Assembly (NCBI RefSeq): GCF_016907515.1
Contig: NZ_JAFBBY010000001.1
Span: forward strand, 2,728,001 to 2,792,000
Origin: Nocardioides nitrophenolicus
GTDB lineage: Bacteria > Actinomycetota > Actinomycetes > Propionibacteriales > Nocardioidaceae
Length of the DNA: 64,000 bases
Reading direction: 5' to 3'
The notes beneath the pieces were generated by a model. It had not been told where the DNA came from. It was given only the letters and a program-made list of their open reading frames with translations, and did not search any database. Made by a program: the position numbers and the translations under genes. Shown here piece after piece: positions 56,438-63,579 of this stretch. How positions within the stretch are numbered: the first letter of the stretch is position 1; every line of letters starts with the position of its first letter.

Positions 56438-57526
56438 ATGTACCTCGCGCTGAGGGAGCTGCGGGTCGCCCGCGGCCGGTTCGTCCTGGTCGGGGCGGTG
56501 ATAGCGCTCGTGGCGATGCTGACCACGATGCTGTCGGGTCTGGCCAACGGGCTGGTCGACGACGGCATCTCCGGACTGCGCCGACTCCCGCTCACCCACC
56601 TCGCGTTCCAGCAGGGCGCCGACGAGACCTTCAGCCGGTCCACGCTCAACGCCGCGGACCTGGAGCGCTGGAGCGGTGTCGACGGCGTCGAGGCGTCGCC
56701 CCTGGGCGTGTCCTTCGTCAACGCCCGGACCGCCTCCGGGACGACCGTCGACATCGCCCTGTTCGGCGTACCCGCCCGCTCCTTCCTCGCCCCGCGCCAC
56801 GACGCCGAGCAGGCGCTCGCCGGTCCGCCCGGCCTGGTGCTCAGCCACGAGTTCGAGGAGCAGGGGATCCGGGTCGGCGACGAGCTCACCATCGTCGGCG
56901 TCGACGAGCAGGTGCCGGTCCTCGGGTTCACCTACGCCGGCTCGTACGGTCACGTCGACATCGCGTTCACCAGCCTCGAGACCTGGCAGTCGCTCCTGTA
57001 CGGCGACAACGCCCGCGGCCGCTTCTCCGCGATCGCCCTCGCCGGCGACCCCGACGCCATCGCCGCCGCGGCCGAGGAGACGGACGGCCTCGCGGTCGTC
57101 ACCAAGGAGCAGGCCTACGCCGGCTCGCCCGGCTACGCCGGCGAGACCCAGACCATGGCGATGATCCGCTGGTTCCTGCTCGTCATCTCCGCGCTCATCG
57201 TCGGCGCCTTCTTCGTGGTGTGGACCATGCAGCGGGCGCGCCAGATCGCGCTGCTCAAGGCGCTCGGCGCCTCTCGCGGGTATGTCGGCCGGGACGCGGT
57301 CGGACAGCTGCTCGTCGTGCTCCTGGTCGCCACCGCGCTCGGCGGCCTGGTCGCCTTCGGGGTCGGCGGACTCGTCGAGCGCAGCGCCGTGCCCTTCCGG
57401 CTGGCCGCCGCCCCCGCGCTGTCGGCACTCGGCCTGCTCGTCGGCGCCGGCCTGCTCGGCTGCCTCGCCGGCATCCGCCGGGTCGTCTCGGTCGATCCCG
57501 CCCTGGCGCTGCGCAGCTCGGACTGA
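56438..57526 (+). CDS. ABC transporter permease (FtsX/MacB type)
   Basis: This 362-residue permease has an N-terminal helix (FVLVGAVIALVAMLTTMLSGLANGLV), a large extracytoplasmic MacB-like domain (about 40-230), and three C-terminal helices with the FtsX motif MQRARQIALLKALGASRGYVGRD. Such proteins export lipids, peptides or lipoproteins or act as mechanotransmitters. ATG at 56438 follows CAGGGAG; it heads an operon with the ATPase and a TetR gene. Confidence 0.9.
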   Translation: MYLALRELRVARGRFVLVGAVIALVAMLTTMLSGLANGLVDDGISGLRRLPLTHLAFQQGADETFSRSTLNAADLERWSGVDGVEASPLGVSFVNARTASGTTVDIALFGVPARSFLAPRHDAEQALAGPPGLVLSHEFEEQGIRVGDELTIVGVDEQVPVLGFTYAGSYGHVDIAFTSLETWQSLLYGDNARGRFSAIALAGDPDAIAAAAEETDGLAVVTKEQAYAGSPGYAGETQTMAMIRWFLLVISALIVGAFFVVWTMQRARQIALLKALGASRGYVGRDAVGQLLVVLLVATALGGLVAFGVGGLVERSAVPFRLAAAPALSALGLLVGAGLLGCLAGIRRVVSVDPALALRSSD

Positions 57527-57552
57527 CCTCGCCCGACCCGAAGGAGAACCCC

Positions 57553-58233
57553 ATGTCCCTCCGCCTGGAGAACATCACCGTCGCCGTCCCGGACGGTCCG
57601 GCACGTCGCGTCCTCCTCGACCGGCTCGACCTCGAGGTGCACCCCCGCGAGACGGTCGCGGTGACCGGCGCGTCGGGCTCGGGCAAGTCGACCCTGGTCG
57701 CCGTGGCCGGCCTGCTCCGCGCCCCCGACGAGGGCCGGGTGCTCATCGGCGGCACCGACGCCACGGCGCTCGGCGACCGGGGCCGGGTCCGGCTCCGGCG
57801 CGACCGGATCGGCATCGTGTTCCAGTCGCCCAACCTGCTGCCGGCCCTCACCGCGCGCGAGCAGGTCGAGGTGGTCGCCCACATCGCCGGCGCCCTCGAC
57901 TCCGCCGCACGCACCCGCGCGGTCGACCTGCTCACCCGGGTCGGCCTGGCCGACCGCCTGGACGCCCGGCCCGCCGAGCTCTCGGGCGGCGAGCGGCAGC
58001 GGGTCGGCATCGCCCGCGCGCTGATGAACGAGCCGAGCGTCGTACTGGCCGACGAGCCCACGGCGTCCCTCGACCCGGAGCGGGGTCAGGCGGTGCTCGG
58101 CCTGCTCCTCGACGAGGCGCGCCGCGTCGGCGCCGCTACGGTGGTGGTCACCCACGACCCGGACCAGGCCGCCCGGGCGGACCGTCACCTGCACCTGAGC
58201 GCGGGCGGCGTCCAGGTGGGCAGCACCACCTGA
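57553..58233 (+). CDS. ABC transporter ATP-binding protein (LolD/MacB type)
   Basis: This 226-residue ATPase shows Walker A GASGSGKSTL, the Q-loop FQSPNLLPALTAREQV, signature ELSGGERQRVGIARAL, Walker B VVLADEPTASLD and the switch His in VVTHDPDQA. It pairs with the FtsX-type permease upstream. ATG 57553 follows GAAGGAGAAC. Confidence 0.93.
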   Translation: MSLRLENITVAVPDGPARRVLLDRLDLEVHPRETVAVTGASGSGKSTLVAVAGLLRAPDEGRVLIGGTDATALGDRGRVRLRRDRIGIVFQSPNLLPALTAREQVEVVAHIAGALDSAARTRAVDLLTRVGLADRLDARPAELSGGERQRVGIARALMNEPSVVLADEPTASLDPERGQAVLGLLLDEARRVGAATVVVTHDPDQAARADRHLHLSAGGVQVGSTT

Positions 58234-58307
58234 CCGGCCTCGGGCAGCCGCTCGGGGCGACACCCGCCGACGTCAGCGCCGGCCACGCCGACCCACGGGA
58301 GGAGCCC

Positions 58308-58901
58308 ATGCCGCGGATCACCGGCGCCAGCATCGCCGAGCACGTCGCCGCCCAGGAGGCCGCGGTGGTCGCCGCCGCGCAGCGGCTGTTCGCGGAGCGC
58401 GGCGTCGCCGCGGTCACCCTCGGCGACATCGCCGCCGAGGTCGGCCTCGGCCGGACCTCGCTGTACCGCTACTTCCCGACGAAGGGACACATCCTCCAGG
58501 TCTGGTTCGACCGGGAGATGGACCCGCTGCTCGCCCGCGCCGAGGCGGTCGTCGCCGAGCACGGCGCCACGGTCGAGGCGCTGCACGCCTGGCTCGACGT
58601 CCAGCTCGACTTCGTCACCGACGAGGCGCACGGCGCCCTGGTCGAGGCGAGCGGGGCCGCGGCCGAGCTGTCCCCGGAGATCGTCGCGCACTTCGGGCAG
58701 CGGCACCGCGAGCTCTATGCGACGCTCGGCGGCATCCTCGAGGCCGGTGGCGCACGCACCCCGGAGCAGGGGCGGGTCCGCGCGCTCCTGGTGGCCGGGC
58801 TGGTGCGGTCGTCGGCGGAGCTCGTGGCCAGCGGCGTGCCGGCGGCCGTCGTACGCGCGGAGCTGCACCGGGCCGCGTCGGCGGTGGCGGGGCTCGGCTG
58901 A
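58308..58901 (+). CDS. TetR family regulator of the ABC exporter operon
   Basis: This 197-residue regulator has a TetR domain (AVVAAAQRLFAERGVAAVTLGDIAAEVGLGRTSLYRYFPTKGHIL) and a TetR_C ligand domain (WLDVQLDFVTDEAHGALVEASGAAAELSPEIVAHFGQRHREL). It is the third gene of the operon, so the operon's product count and repressor level are tied; it probably binds the 33-base palindrome at the promoter. ATG 58308 follows GGGAGGAG. Confidence 0.9.
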   Translation: MPRITGASIAEHVAAQEAAVVAAAQRLFAERGVAAVTLGDIAAEVGLGRTSLYRYFPTKGHILQVWFDREMDPLLARAEAVVAEHGATVEALHAWLDVQLDFVTDEAHGALVEASGAAAELSPEIVAHFGQRHRELYATLGGILEAGGARTPEQGRVRALLVAGLVRSSAELVASGVPAAVVRAELHRAASAVAGLG

Positions 58902-58971
58902 CCCCGAGGGACGGGCTCGGCTGATCCCGGCGGCCGGCCGGATCGGTCGCTCTTGGGTCGCTCTGGAGTTG

Positions 58972-59619
58972 TCAGGACTCCATCGGCACCGCCTCCTCCA
59001 CCTTCAGCCCGAGCGCGCGGGCCAGCACCACGGCCTGGTCGAGGTCGATCACGGCCTTGCCGAGCGCGGCGGCGGCCGGGTCGAGCGAGGACAGGTCGGA
59101 ACCGCGCAGGTCGGCTCCGGACAGGTCGGTCTGGTGGAGCCAGGCGCCACCGAGGTCGACGTGATGGACCGTGGCTCCCGACAGGCGCGCTCCGCTGAGG
59201 TCGGCCTCGCGGAAGGTGGCGCGGCGGATCGTCGCCTGGCGCAGGTCGGCTCCGCCCAGTCCGACGAACTGCCAGTTGCCGCCCACGATCTCGACCGGCC
59301 CGAACCGGCACCGCTCGAACCGCGACCCGACCAGCTTGCAGCCCTCGAACCTCGCGCCGAAGAAGGTCGACTTGGTGAAGGTGCAGTTGAGGAACCCGGT
59401 GTCGGTGAACTTCCCGCCGTTGAGCTCGCAGTCGCGGAAGCTGCACTCCTCGAAGGTGGCGCCGCGTGCGACGACATCGGTCAGGTCGACGTCGACGAAG
59501 GCGATCCGCTGGAAGCTGCGACCGGACAGGTCCTCGCCGTCCCAGCGCGCGGCGACCACCTCCGAGTCGGTCGGCGGGGTGGGCGGCGGGGTGGGTGCGG
59601 CGGGTCGTCGGTCGGTCAT
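58972..59619 (-). CDS. Pentapeptide-repeat protein, Qnr-like length and C-terminus
   Basis: This 215-residue protein is built from A(D/N)LXX-type repeats: FEECSFRDCELNGGKFTDTGFLNCTFTKSTFFGARFEGCKLVGSRFERCRF, a GGNWQFVG break, then ADLRQATIRRATFREADLSGARLSGATVHHVDLGGAWLHQTDLSGADLRGSDL. After the helix-like break it ends VIDLDQAVVLARALGLKV, close to the Qnr C-terminal capping helix (..LDNYQASLLMERLGI). Qnr/MfpA proteins protect DNA gyrase from quinolones; the length (about 215-218) matches. It is divergent from the small coupled gene. Confidence 0.85.
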   Translation of the reverse strand: MTDRRPAAPTPPPTPPTDSEVVAARWDGEDLSGRSFQRIAFVDVDLTDVVARGATFEECSFRDCELNGGKFTDTGFLNCTFTKSTFFGARFEGCKLVGSRFERCRFGPVEIVGGNWQFVGLGGADLRQATIRRATFREADLSGARLSGATVHHVDLGGAWLHQTDLSGADLRGSDLSSLDPAAAALGKAVIDLDQAVVLARALGLKVEEAVPMES

Positions 59620-59667
59620 GGGAGGAGTGTGCGCGCAGGGTCCGACAGTTGACAGACCGCCGTCCTC

Positions 59668-59683
59668 GTTTCTAAATAGAAAC
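59668..59683. promoter_or_regulatory. Palindrome immediately upstream of the small coupled gene
   Basis: GTTTCTAAATAGAAAC is a perfect dyad with seven-base arms around AA. It ends one base before the GTG at 59685, and begins 48 bases upstream of the divergent pentapeptide start at 59619. It is the only AT-rich site in the gap. Confidence 0.55.
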
Positions 59684-59684
59684 T

Positions 59685-59861
59685 GTGACGATTTTAGAGG
59701 AGAAGTGGCGCCCTCGCATCGTGCCGGACGGACCGTCCGTCGACCACGCCGGCGCCCACCGCGCAGCGGTGGACCTGCTCACGGCGGCGCTGTTCGGACA
59801 GCTGCGCGACGACGCCCGCAGCCGGGCGGAGTTCCTCGACCTGACCAGGGGGCGGCGATGA
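59685..59861 (+). CDS. Small protein coupled to the ferredoxin reductase, 58 aa
   Basis: This frame reads V-TILEEKWRPRIVPDGPSVD, an Ala/Leu-rich helix (AHRAAVDLLTAALFGQLRD) and a basic tail (FLDLTRGRR), 58 residues. Its stop overlaps the reductase ATG by four bases (ATGA), so it is translationally coupled. GTG at 59685 follows the palindrome with no leader; an internal GAGGAG at 59697 is followed by another GTG in another frame. Family not recognised. No membrane or metal motif is seen. Confidence 0.5.
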   Translation: MTILEEKWRPRIVPDGPSVDHAGAHRAAVDLLTAALFGQLRDDARSRAEFLDLTRGRR

Positions 59862-61054
59862 ACGTCGTGGTGGTGGGCGGCGGCCTGGCCGCCGCCAGTG
59901 CGGCCGCCGAGCTGCGGGAGCAGGGCCACACCGGTGACATCGTCGTCGTGAGCGGCGAGCCGCACCCGCCGTACGAGCGTCCGCCGCTGTCCAAGGGCCT
60001 GCTGCTCGGCACGGCGGAGCCGGAGTCGGCGCTGGTCCACCCGCGTGAGTGGTACGACGAGCACCAGGTCGACCTCCGCACCGGCACCCTCGCGACCGGC
60101 ATCGACCTCGACCGCAGGCGGGTGCACCTCGAATCCGGCGAGCTGCCGTACGACCGCCTGCTCCTGGCCACCGGCGCCACCCCGCGGCGGCTGCCGATGG
60201 CCGACGGGTCGGGCGCCCCGGTGGCGTACCTGCGCACGCTCGACGACGCGCTGGCGCTGCGCGACCGGCTCACCGAGGGCGCGCGGATCGCGATCATCGG
60301 CGCGGGCTGGATCGGCCTCGAGGTCGCCTCGGCCGCCCGGCAGCGCGGCGCGTCGGTGACGGTCCTGGAGTCCGCGCCGCTGCCGCTGCAGCGGGTGCTC
60401 GGCGACGAGGTGGCCACCGTCTTCGCCGACCTGCACCGCGCCCACGGCGTCGACCTGCGGCTGGGCGTCCGGGTGGCCGGGATCGAGCCGGACGGCGCCG
60501 GCGTACGCATCCACGTCGAGGGCGGCGACCCGGTCGCCGCCGACCTGCTCCTCGTCGCCGTGGGCGTCGTACCCACCGACGGCATCGCGACCAGCGCCGG
60601 CCTGGCCGTGGACGACGGCATCCAGGTCGACGCCCGGCTGCGCACCTCCGACCCGCACGTCTTCGCCGCCGGCGACGTCGCCGACCACGACCACCCCGTC
60701 CTCGGCACCCGGATCCGCGTCGAGCACTGGGACACCGCGATCCAGCACGGGCGGCAGGCCGCGCGGGTGATGCTGGGCGCGGACGAGGCGTACACGCGGC
60801 TGCCGTACTTCTTCACCGACCAGTACGACCTCGGGATGGAGTACGTCGGGCACGGCGCGGGCTACGACGGCCTGGTGGTGCGCGGGGATCTCGGTGCCCG
60901 GCAGGGGAGCGTGCTGTGGCTGCGCGGGGATCGGGTGGTGGCCGGGATGCACCTCAACGACTGGGATGCGATCGAGCCGCTGCGCGGGGTGGTCGGTGGG
61001 GTCGCTACGGACGCCGTCCGGGACCCGTCGGTGCCGCTCGGCGAGCTTGTGTAG
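59858..61054 (+). CDS. NAD(P)H-dependent FAD oxidoreductase (ferredoxin reductase type)
   Basis: This 398-residue flavoprotein has an FAD fold (VVVVGGGLAAASAAAELREQG, PPYERPPLSKG), an NAD fold (IAIIGAGWIGLEVASAA), VFAAGDVADHDHPV, and the rhodocoxin/putidaredoxin reductase C-terminal region. It normally reduces a ferredoxin that feeds a P450 or dioxygenase. No such partner is seen in the window. It is coupled to the 58-residue protein. Confidence 0.9.
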   Translation: MNVVVVGGGLAAASAAAELREQGHTGDIVVVSGEPHPPYERPPLSKGLLLGTAEPESALVHPREWYDEHQVDLRTGTLATGIDLDRRRVHLESGELPYDRLLLATGATPRRLPMADGSGAPVAYLRTLDDALALRDRLTEGARIAIIGAGWIGLEVASAARQRGASVTVLESAPLPLQRVLGDEVATVFADLHRAHGVDLRLGVRVAGIEPDGAGVRIHVEGGDPVAADLLLVAVGVVPTDGIATSAGLAVDDGIQVDARLRTSDPHVFAAGDVADHDHPVLGTRIRVEHWDTAIQHGRQAARVMLGADEAYTRLPYFFTDQYDLGMEYVGHGAGYDGLVVRGDLGARQGSVLWLRGDRVVAGMHLNDWDAIEPLRGVVGGVATDAVRDPSVPLGELV

Positions 61055-61072
61055 AACTGGTCTGACCGCGTC

Positions 61073-61130
61073 CGGTTTGGGCACAGACCGCACGATTTCG
61101 GCCGATTTTTCACGGTTTGGTCCCAAACCG
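61073..61130. terminator. Hairpin set between convergent reductase and deaminase genes
   Basis: CGGTTTGGG (61073-61081) pairs with CCCAAACCG (61122-61130). The right arm also forms a tight hairpin with CGGTTTGG at 61113-61120 (two-base loop), so the two structures are exclusive. It probably ends transcription for the convergent genes. Confidence 0.5.
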
Positions 61131-61176
61131 CAGCAGCCCTGCACCCCCGCCCCTGTGGACGACCCCGCCGACCGGG

Positions 61177-61656
61177 TCAGCCGGCGTGATGCCGGACATG
61201 CAGGTCCCGGACCCGCTCGGCGAGCTCCTCGACCGGCCCGTCGACGGGTACGCCGGGCGCCACCTCGGTGATCCGCAGCGGGGTGACGGGGGAGGCGGGG
61301 AGGCCGAGGTCGGCGTACCACTCCACGAGCTGCGGGGTCGAGGTGGCGAACACGATCCGGCCGAGGCCGGCCCAGGCGTGGGCGGCCGAGCACATGGCGC
61401 AGTGCTCGCCGGAGGTGTAGACGGTCAGCGCGGCGCGCTCGGGGGCGGGCACGTGGGCGGCGGCCCACAGCGCGCTCGCCAGCTCGGGGTGGCGGGTGCC
61501 GTCGCCGCCGCTGACCCGGTTGTGGTCCTCGAACAGGACGGTGCCATCGGCGGCGACCAGGACCGAGCCGAAGGGCTCGTCGCCGATGGCGACGGCGGCC
61601 TCGGCCAGCTCGATGCAGCGTTCCAGGTGGCGCAGGTCCTCGGCGGAGACGGACAT
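61177..61656 (-). CDS. Nucleoside/cytosine-guanine deaminase-like protein
   Basis: This 159-residue zinc deaminase shows the His ligand and catalytic Glu as RHPELASAL (HPE instead of HAE) and the Cys pair as SGEHCAMCSAAHAW (HCAMC instead of PCxxC). All three zinc ligands are present. The substrate could be guanine or a cytosine-like base. Its ribosome-binding site is separated from the ATG by a C11 tract. It follows the NarL-type regulator gene on the same strand. Confidence 0.85.
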   Translation of the reverse strand: MSVSAEDLRHLERCIELAEAAVAIGDEPFGSVLVAADGTVLFEDHNRVSGGDGTRHPELASALWAAAHVPAPERAALTVYTSGEHCAMCSAAHAWAGLGRIVFATSTPQLVEWYADLGLPASPVTPLRITEVAPGVPVDGPVEELAERVRDLHVRHHAG

Positions 61657-61677
61657 GACGGGGGGGGGGGCCTCCTC
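61657..61677 (-). promoter_or_regulatory. C11 tract in the ribosome-binding spacer of the deaminase
   Basis: On the minus strand, GAGGAGG (61671-61677) is followed by 11 C residues, then GTC and the ATG at 61656. The spacing is 14 bases, beyond the usual 5-9. Loss of some C residues by slippage would bring it into the optimum. GAGGAGG overlaps the response-regulator stop. Confidence 0.5.
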
Positions 61678-62302
61678 AGGCTCGGATGATCCGCCGCTCG
61701 ATGGCGGCGGCGACGGCGCCGGCGCGGGTGTCGACGCCGAGCTTGGTGTAGATGTGGGACAGGTGGGACTTGACGGTCGCCTCGGACACGAACAGCTCGC
61801 GGGCCAGCTCCTTGTTGCCGAGCCCGCGGGAGAGCAGCTCGAGCACCTCGACCTCGCGCTCGGTGATGGTCACCGCGCCGGGGGTGGTCCGCCGGACGAG
61901 TGTGGCCGCGACCGACGGCGCGAGCACGGTCTCGCCGCGGGCGGTGGCGCGGATGCCGGCGAACAGCTCCTCGGGTGGGGCGTCCTTGAGCAGGTAGCCG
62001 CGGGCGCCGGCCTCGAGGGCGCGCAGGATGTCGGACTCGGTGTCGTACGTCGTCAGCACCAGCACCTCCGGCGGCGCCGGCAGTCCTCGCAGTGCCGCGG
62101 TCACCTCGGCGCCGCCGGCCTGGCCGGCGCCGAGGCTGAGGTCCATCAGCACGACGTCAGGCTGGTCGAGGGTGACCACCGCGACGGCCTGGTCGAGGCC
62201 GGAGGCCTCCCCGACGACGGTCAGGTCGTCCTGGCCCTCGACCAGGGCGCGCAGCCCGGCGCGGACGACGGGGTGGTCGTCGACCAGCACGATCCGGATC
62301 AT
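61676..62302 (-). CDS. NarL/LuxR-type response regulator
   Basis: This 208-residue regulator has a receiver (IVLVDDHPVVRAGLR, phosphoacceptor Asp in VVLMDLSLG, VLTTYD, Lys in YLLKDAPP) and a LuxR helix-turn-helix (ITEREVEVLELLSRGLGNKELARELFVSEATVKSHLSHIYTKLG). Start and stop both overlap neighbours or their ribosome sites, so it is in the same transcript as the kinase and the deaminase. Confidence 0.93.
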   Translation of the reverse strand: MIRIVLVDDHPVVRAGLRALVEGQDDLTVVGEASGLDQAVAVVTLDQPDVVLMDLSLGAGQAGGAEVTAALRGLPAPPEVLVLTTYDTESDILRALEAGARGYLLKDAPPEELFAGIRATARGETVLAPSVAATLVRRTTPGAVTITEREVEVLELLSRGLGNKELARELFVSEATVKSHLSHIYTKLGVDTRAGAVAAAIERRIIRA

Positions 62303-63468
62303 CGGCTCTCCTCCTCGGCTCGCACGGGGAACCGGACGGACACGGTGGTGCCTTCGCCGGGCGCGCTCTCGATGTCGGCGTGGCCGCCGAGCGCCACGGC
62401 GCGGTCGCGGACGCCGGCCAGGCCGCGGCCGCGGGTGCCGGAGGCGCGGACGGCCGCCGGGTCGAAGCCGCGCCCGTCGTCGCGGACGTCGAGCACCACC
62501 TCGTCGGGGTGGTAGGTCACGGTGAGCGCGACCCGGGTGGCGCCGGCGTGCTCGCGGACGTTGGCGAGCGCGCCCCGCGCGGTGCGGACCAGGGCGGCCG
62601 CGACGGCGGCGGGGACGACGACCGGGGTGCCGTCGACGCGCACCTCCACCTGCATCCCGCCCGGCGCCGCCTGCGCCGCCGCGGCCCGCAGCGCGTCCGG
62701 CAGGGCGGTCGCGGAGGAGGTGAGGTCGACCGGCGCGAGGTCGCGGACGACGCGGCGGACCTCGTCGAGGCCCTCGCGCGCGGTCGCCGCGGCGGTCCGG
62801 ACGTGCTCGCGCGCCGTCGCCGGCTGGGCGTCCCAGGACTGCTCGGCCGCCTGGAGGAGCAGGTTGATGCTCGACAGGCCCTGGCCGACCGAGTCGTGGA
62901 TCTCCCGCGACAGCCGGGTCCGCTCGGCCAGCGCGCCGACCTCGGCCTGGGCGTGCTGGCGGGCCAGCGACTCCCGGTCCAGGGCGCGGTAGGCGAGCAC
63001 GGTGACCAGCGCGACCCCGATCGGTCCGGCGACCTGGACCGGGTCGAAGCCGTCGGTGATCCGCTGCCAGGCGGCGGTGAGCAGCACGGTCATGGTGACG
63101 ACGGTCCCGACGGCCCAGCCGAACGGCAGCACCTGCAGCACCGCGAACGCCACCGGCACCGCGCACCACGCGAACGACGGCGCCACCGCGGTGAGCGCAC
63201 CCCAGAGCAGCACCATGCCGCTCACCCACGCCGTCGGCCACCAGCTGCGGTCCGCCAGCAGCCCGCGGGTGGCGTAGGCGAGGCCGAGCACCAGCGCACC
63301 GGCCAGGACGGCGGCGCCCGTCGCGTCGAAGGCGTGCCGGTCGACGTACCTCACCGCGCAGGTCGCCAGCAGCACGACCAGCACGGCCAGCAGCCACCGG
63401 TCGAGCCGACCAGCCGGGGCGAGGATGCCGTGCTCGCCGGGGCGGCGGGCGGGAGGGAGGACGGACAT
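62299..63468 (-). CDS. NarL-family sensor histidine kinase
   Basis: This 389-residue kinase has about five N-terminal helices (residues 25-175) with no large outside loop, a HisKA_3 phosphoacceptor domain (RLSREIHDSVGQGLSSINLLLQAAE) and a HATPase domain (GALANVREHAGATR, VRDDGRGFDP, GRGLAGVRDRAVALGGH). The stop overlaps the regulator ATG by four bases. It is divergent from the secreted propeller-like gene. Confidence 0.9.
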   Translation of the reverse strand: MSVLPPARRPGEHGILAPAGRLDRWLLAVLVVLLATCAVRYVDRHAFDATGAAVLAGALVLGLAYATRGLLADRSWWPTAWVSGMVLLWGALTAVAPSFAWCAVPVAFAVLQVLPFGWAVGTVVTMTVLLTAAWQRITDGFDPVQVAGPIGVALVTVLAYRALDRESLARQHAQAEVGALAERTRLSREIHDSVGQGLSSINLLLQAAEQSWDAQPATAREHVRTAAATAREGLDEVRRVVRDLAPVDLTSSATALPDALRAAAAQAAPGGMQVEVRVDGTPVVVPAAVAAALVRTARGALANVREHAGATRVALTVTYHPDEVVLDVRDDGRGFDPAAVRASGTRGRGLAGVRDRAVALGGHADIESAPGEGTTVSVRFPVRAEEESR

Positions 63469-63515
63469 GGCCCGACCAGCGTAGGGAGCGCGGGCGAGGA
63501 CGGCATCAACCGATT

Positions 63516-63533
63516 GGCTATCGAGCGGTAGCC
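63516..63533. promoter_or_regulatory. Dyad between kinase and secreted protein genes
   Basis: GGCTATCGAGCGGTAGCC has eight-base arms with one mismatch around AG. It lies 48 bases upstream of the kinase start and 47 bases upstream of the secreted protein start, a position suited to a shared regulator, perhaps the NarL-type regulator itself. Confidence 0.4.
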
Positions 63534-63579
63534 GGCCGCCCGACGTCCGGACCCCGCGGACCGACGCACAGTGGTGGAC

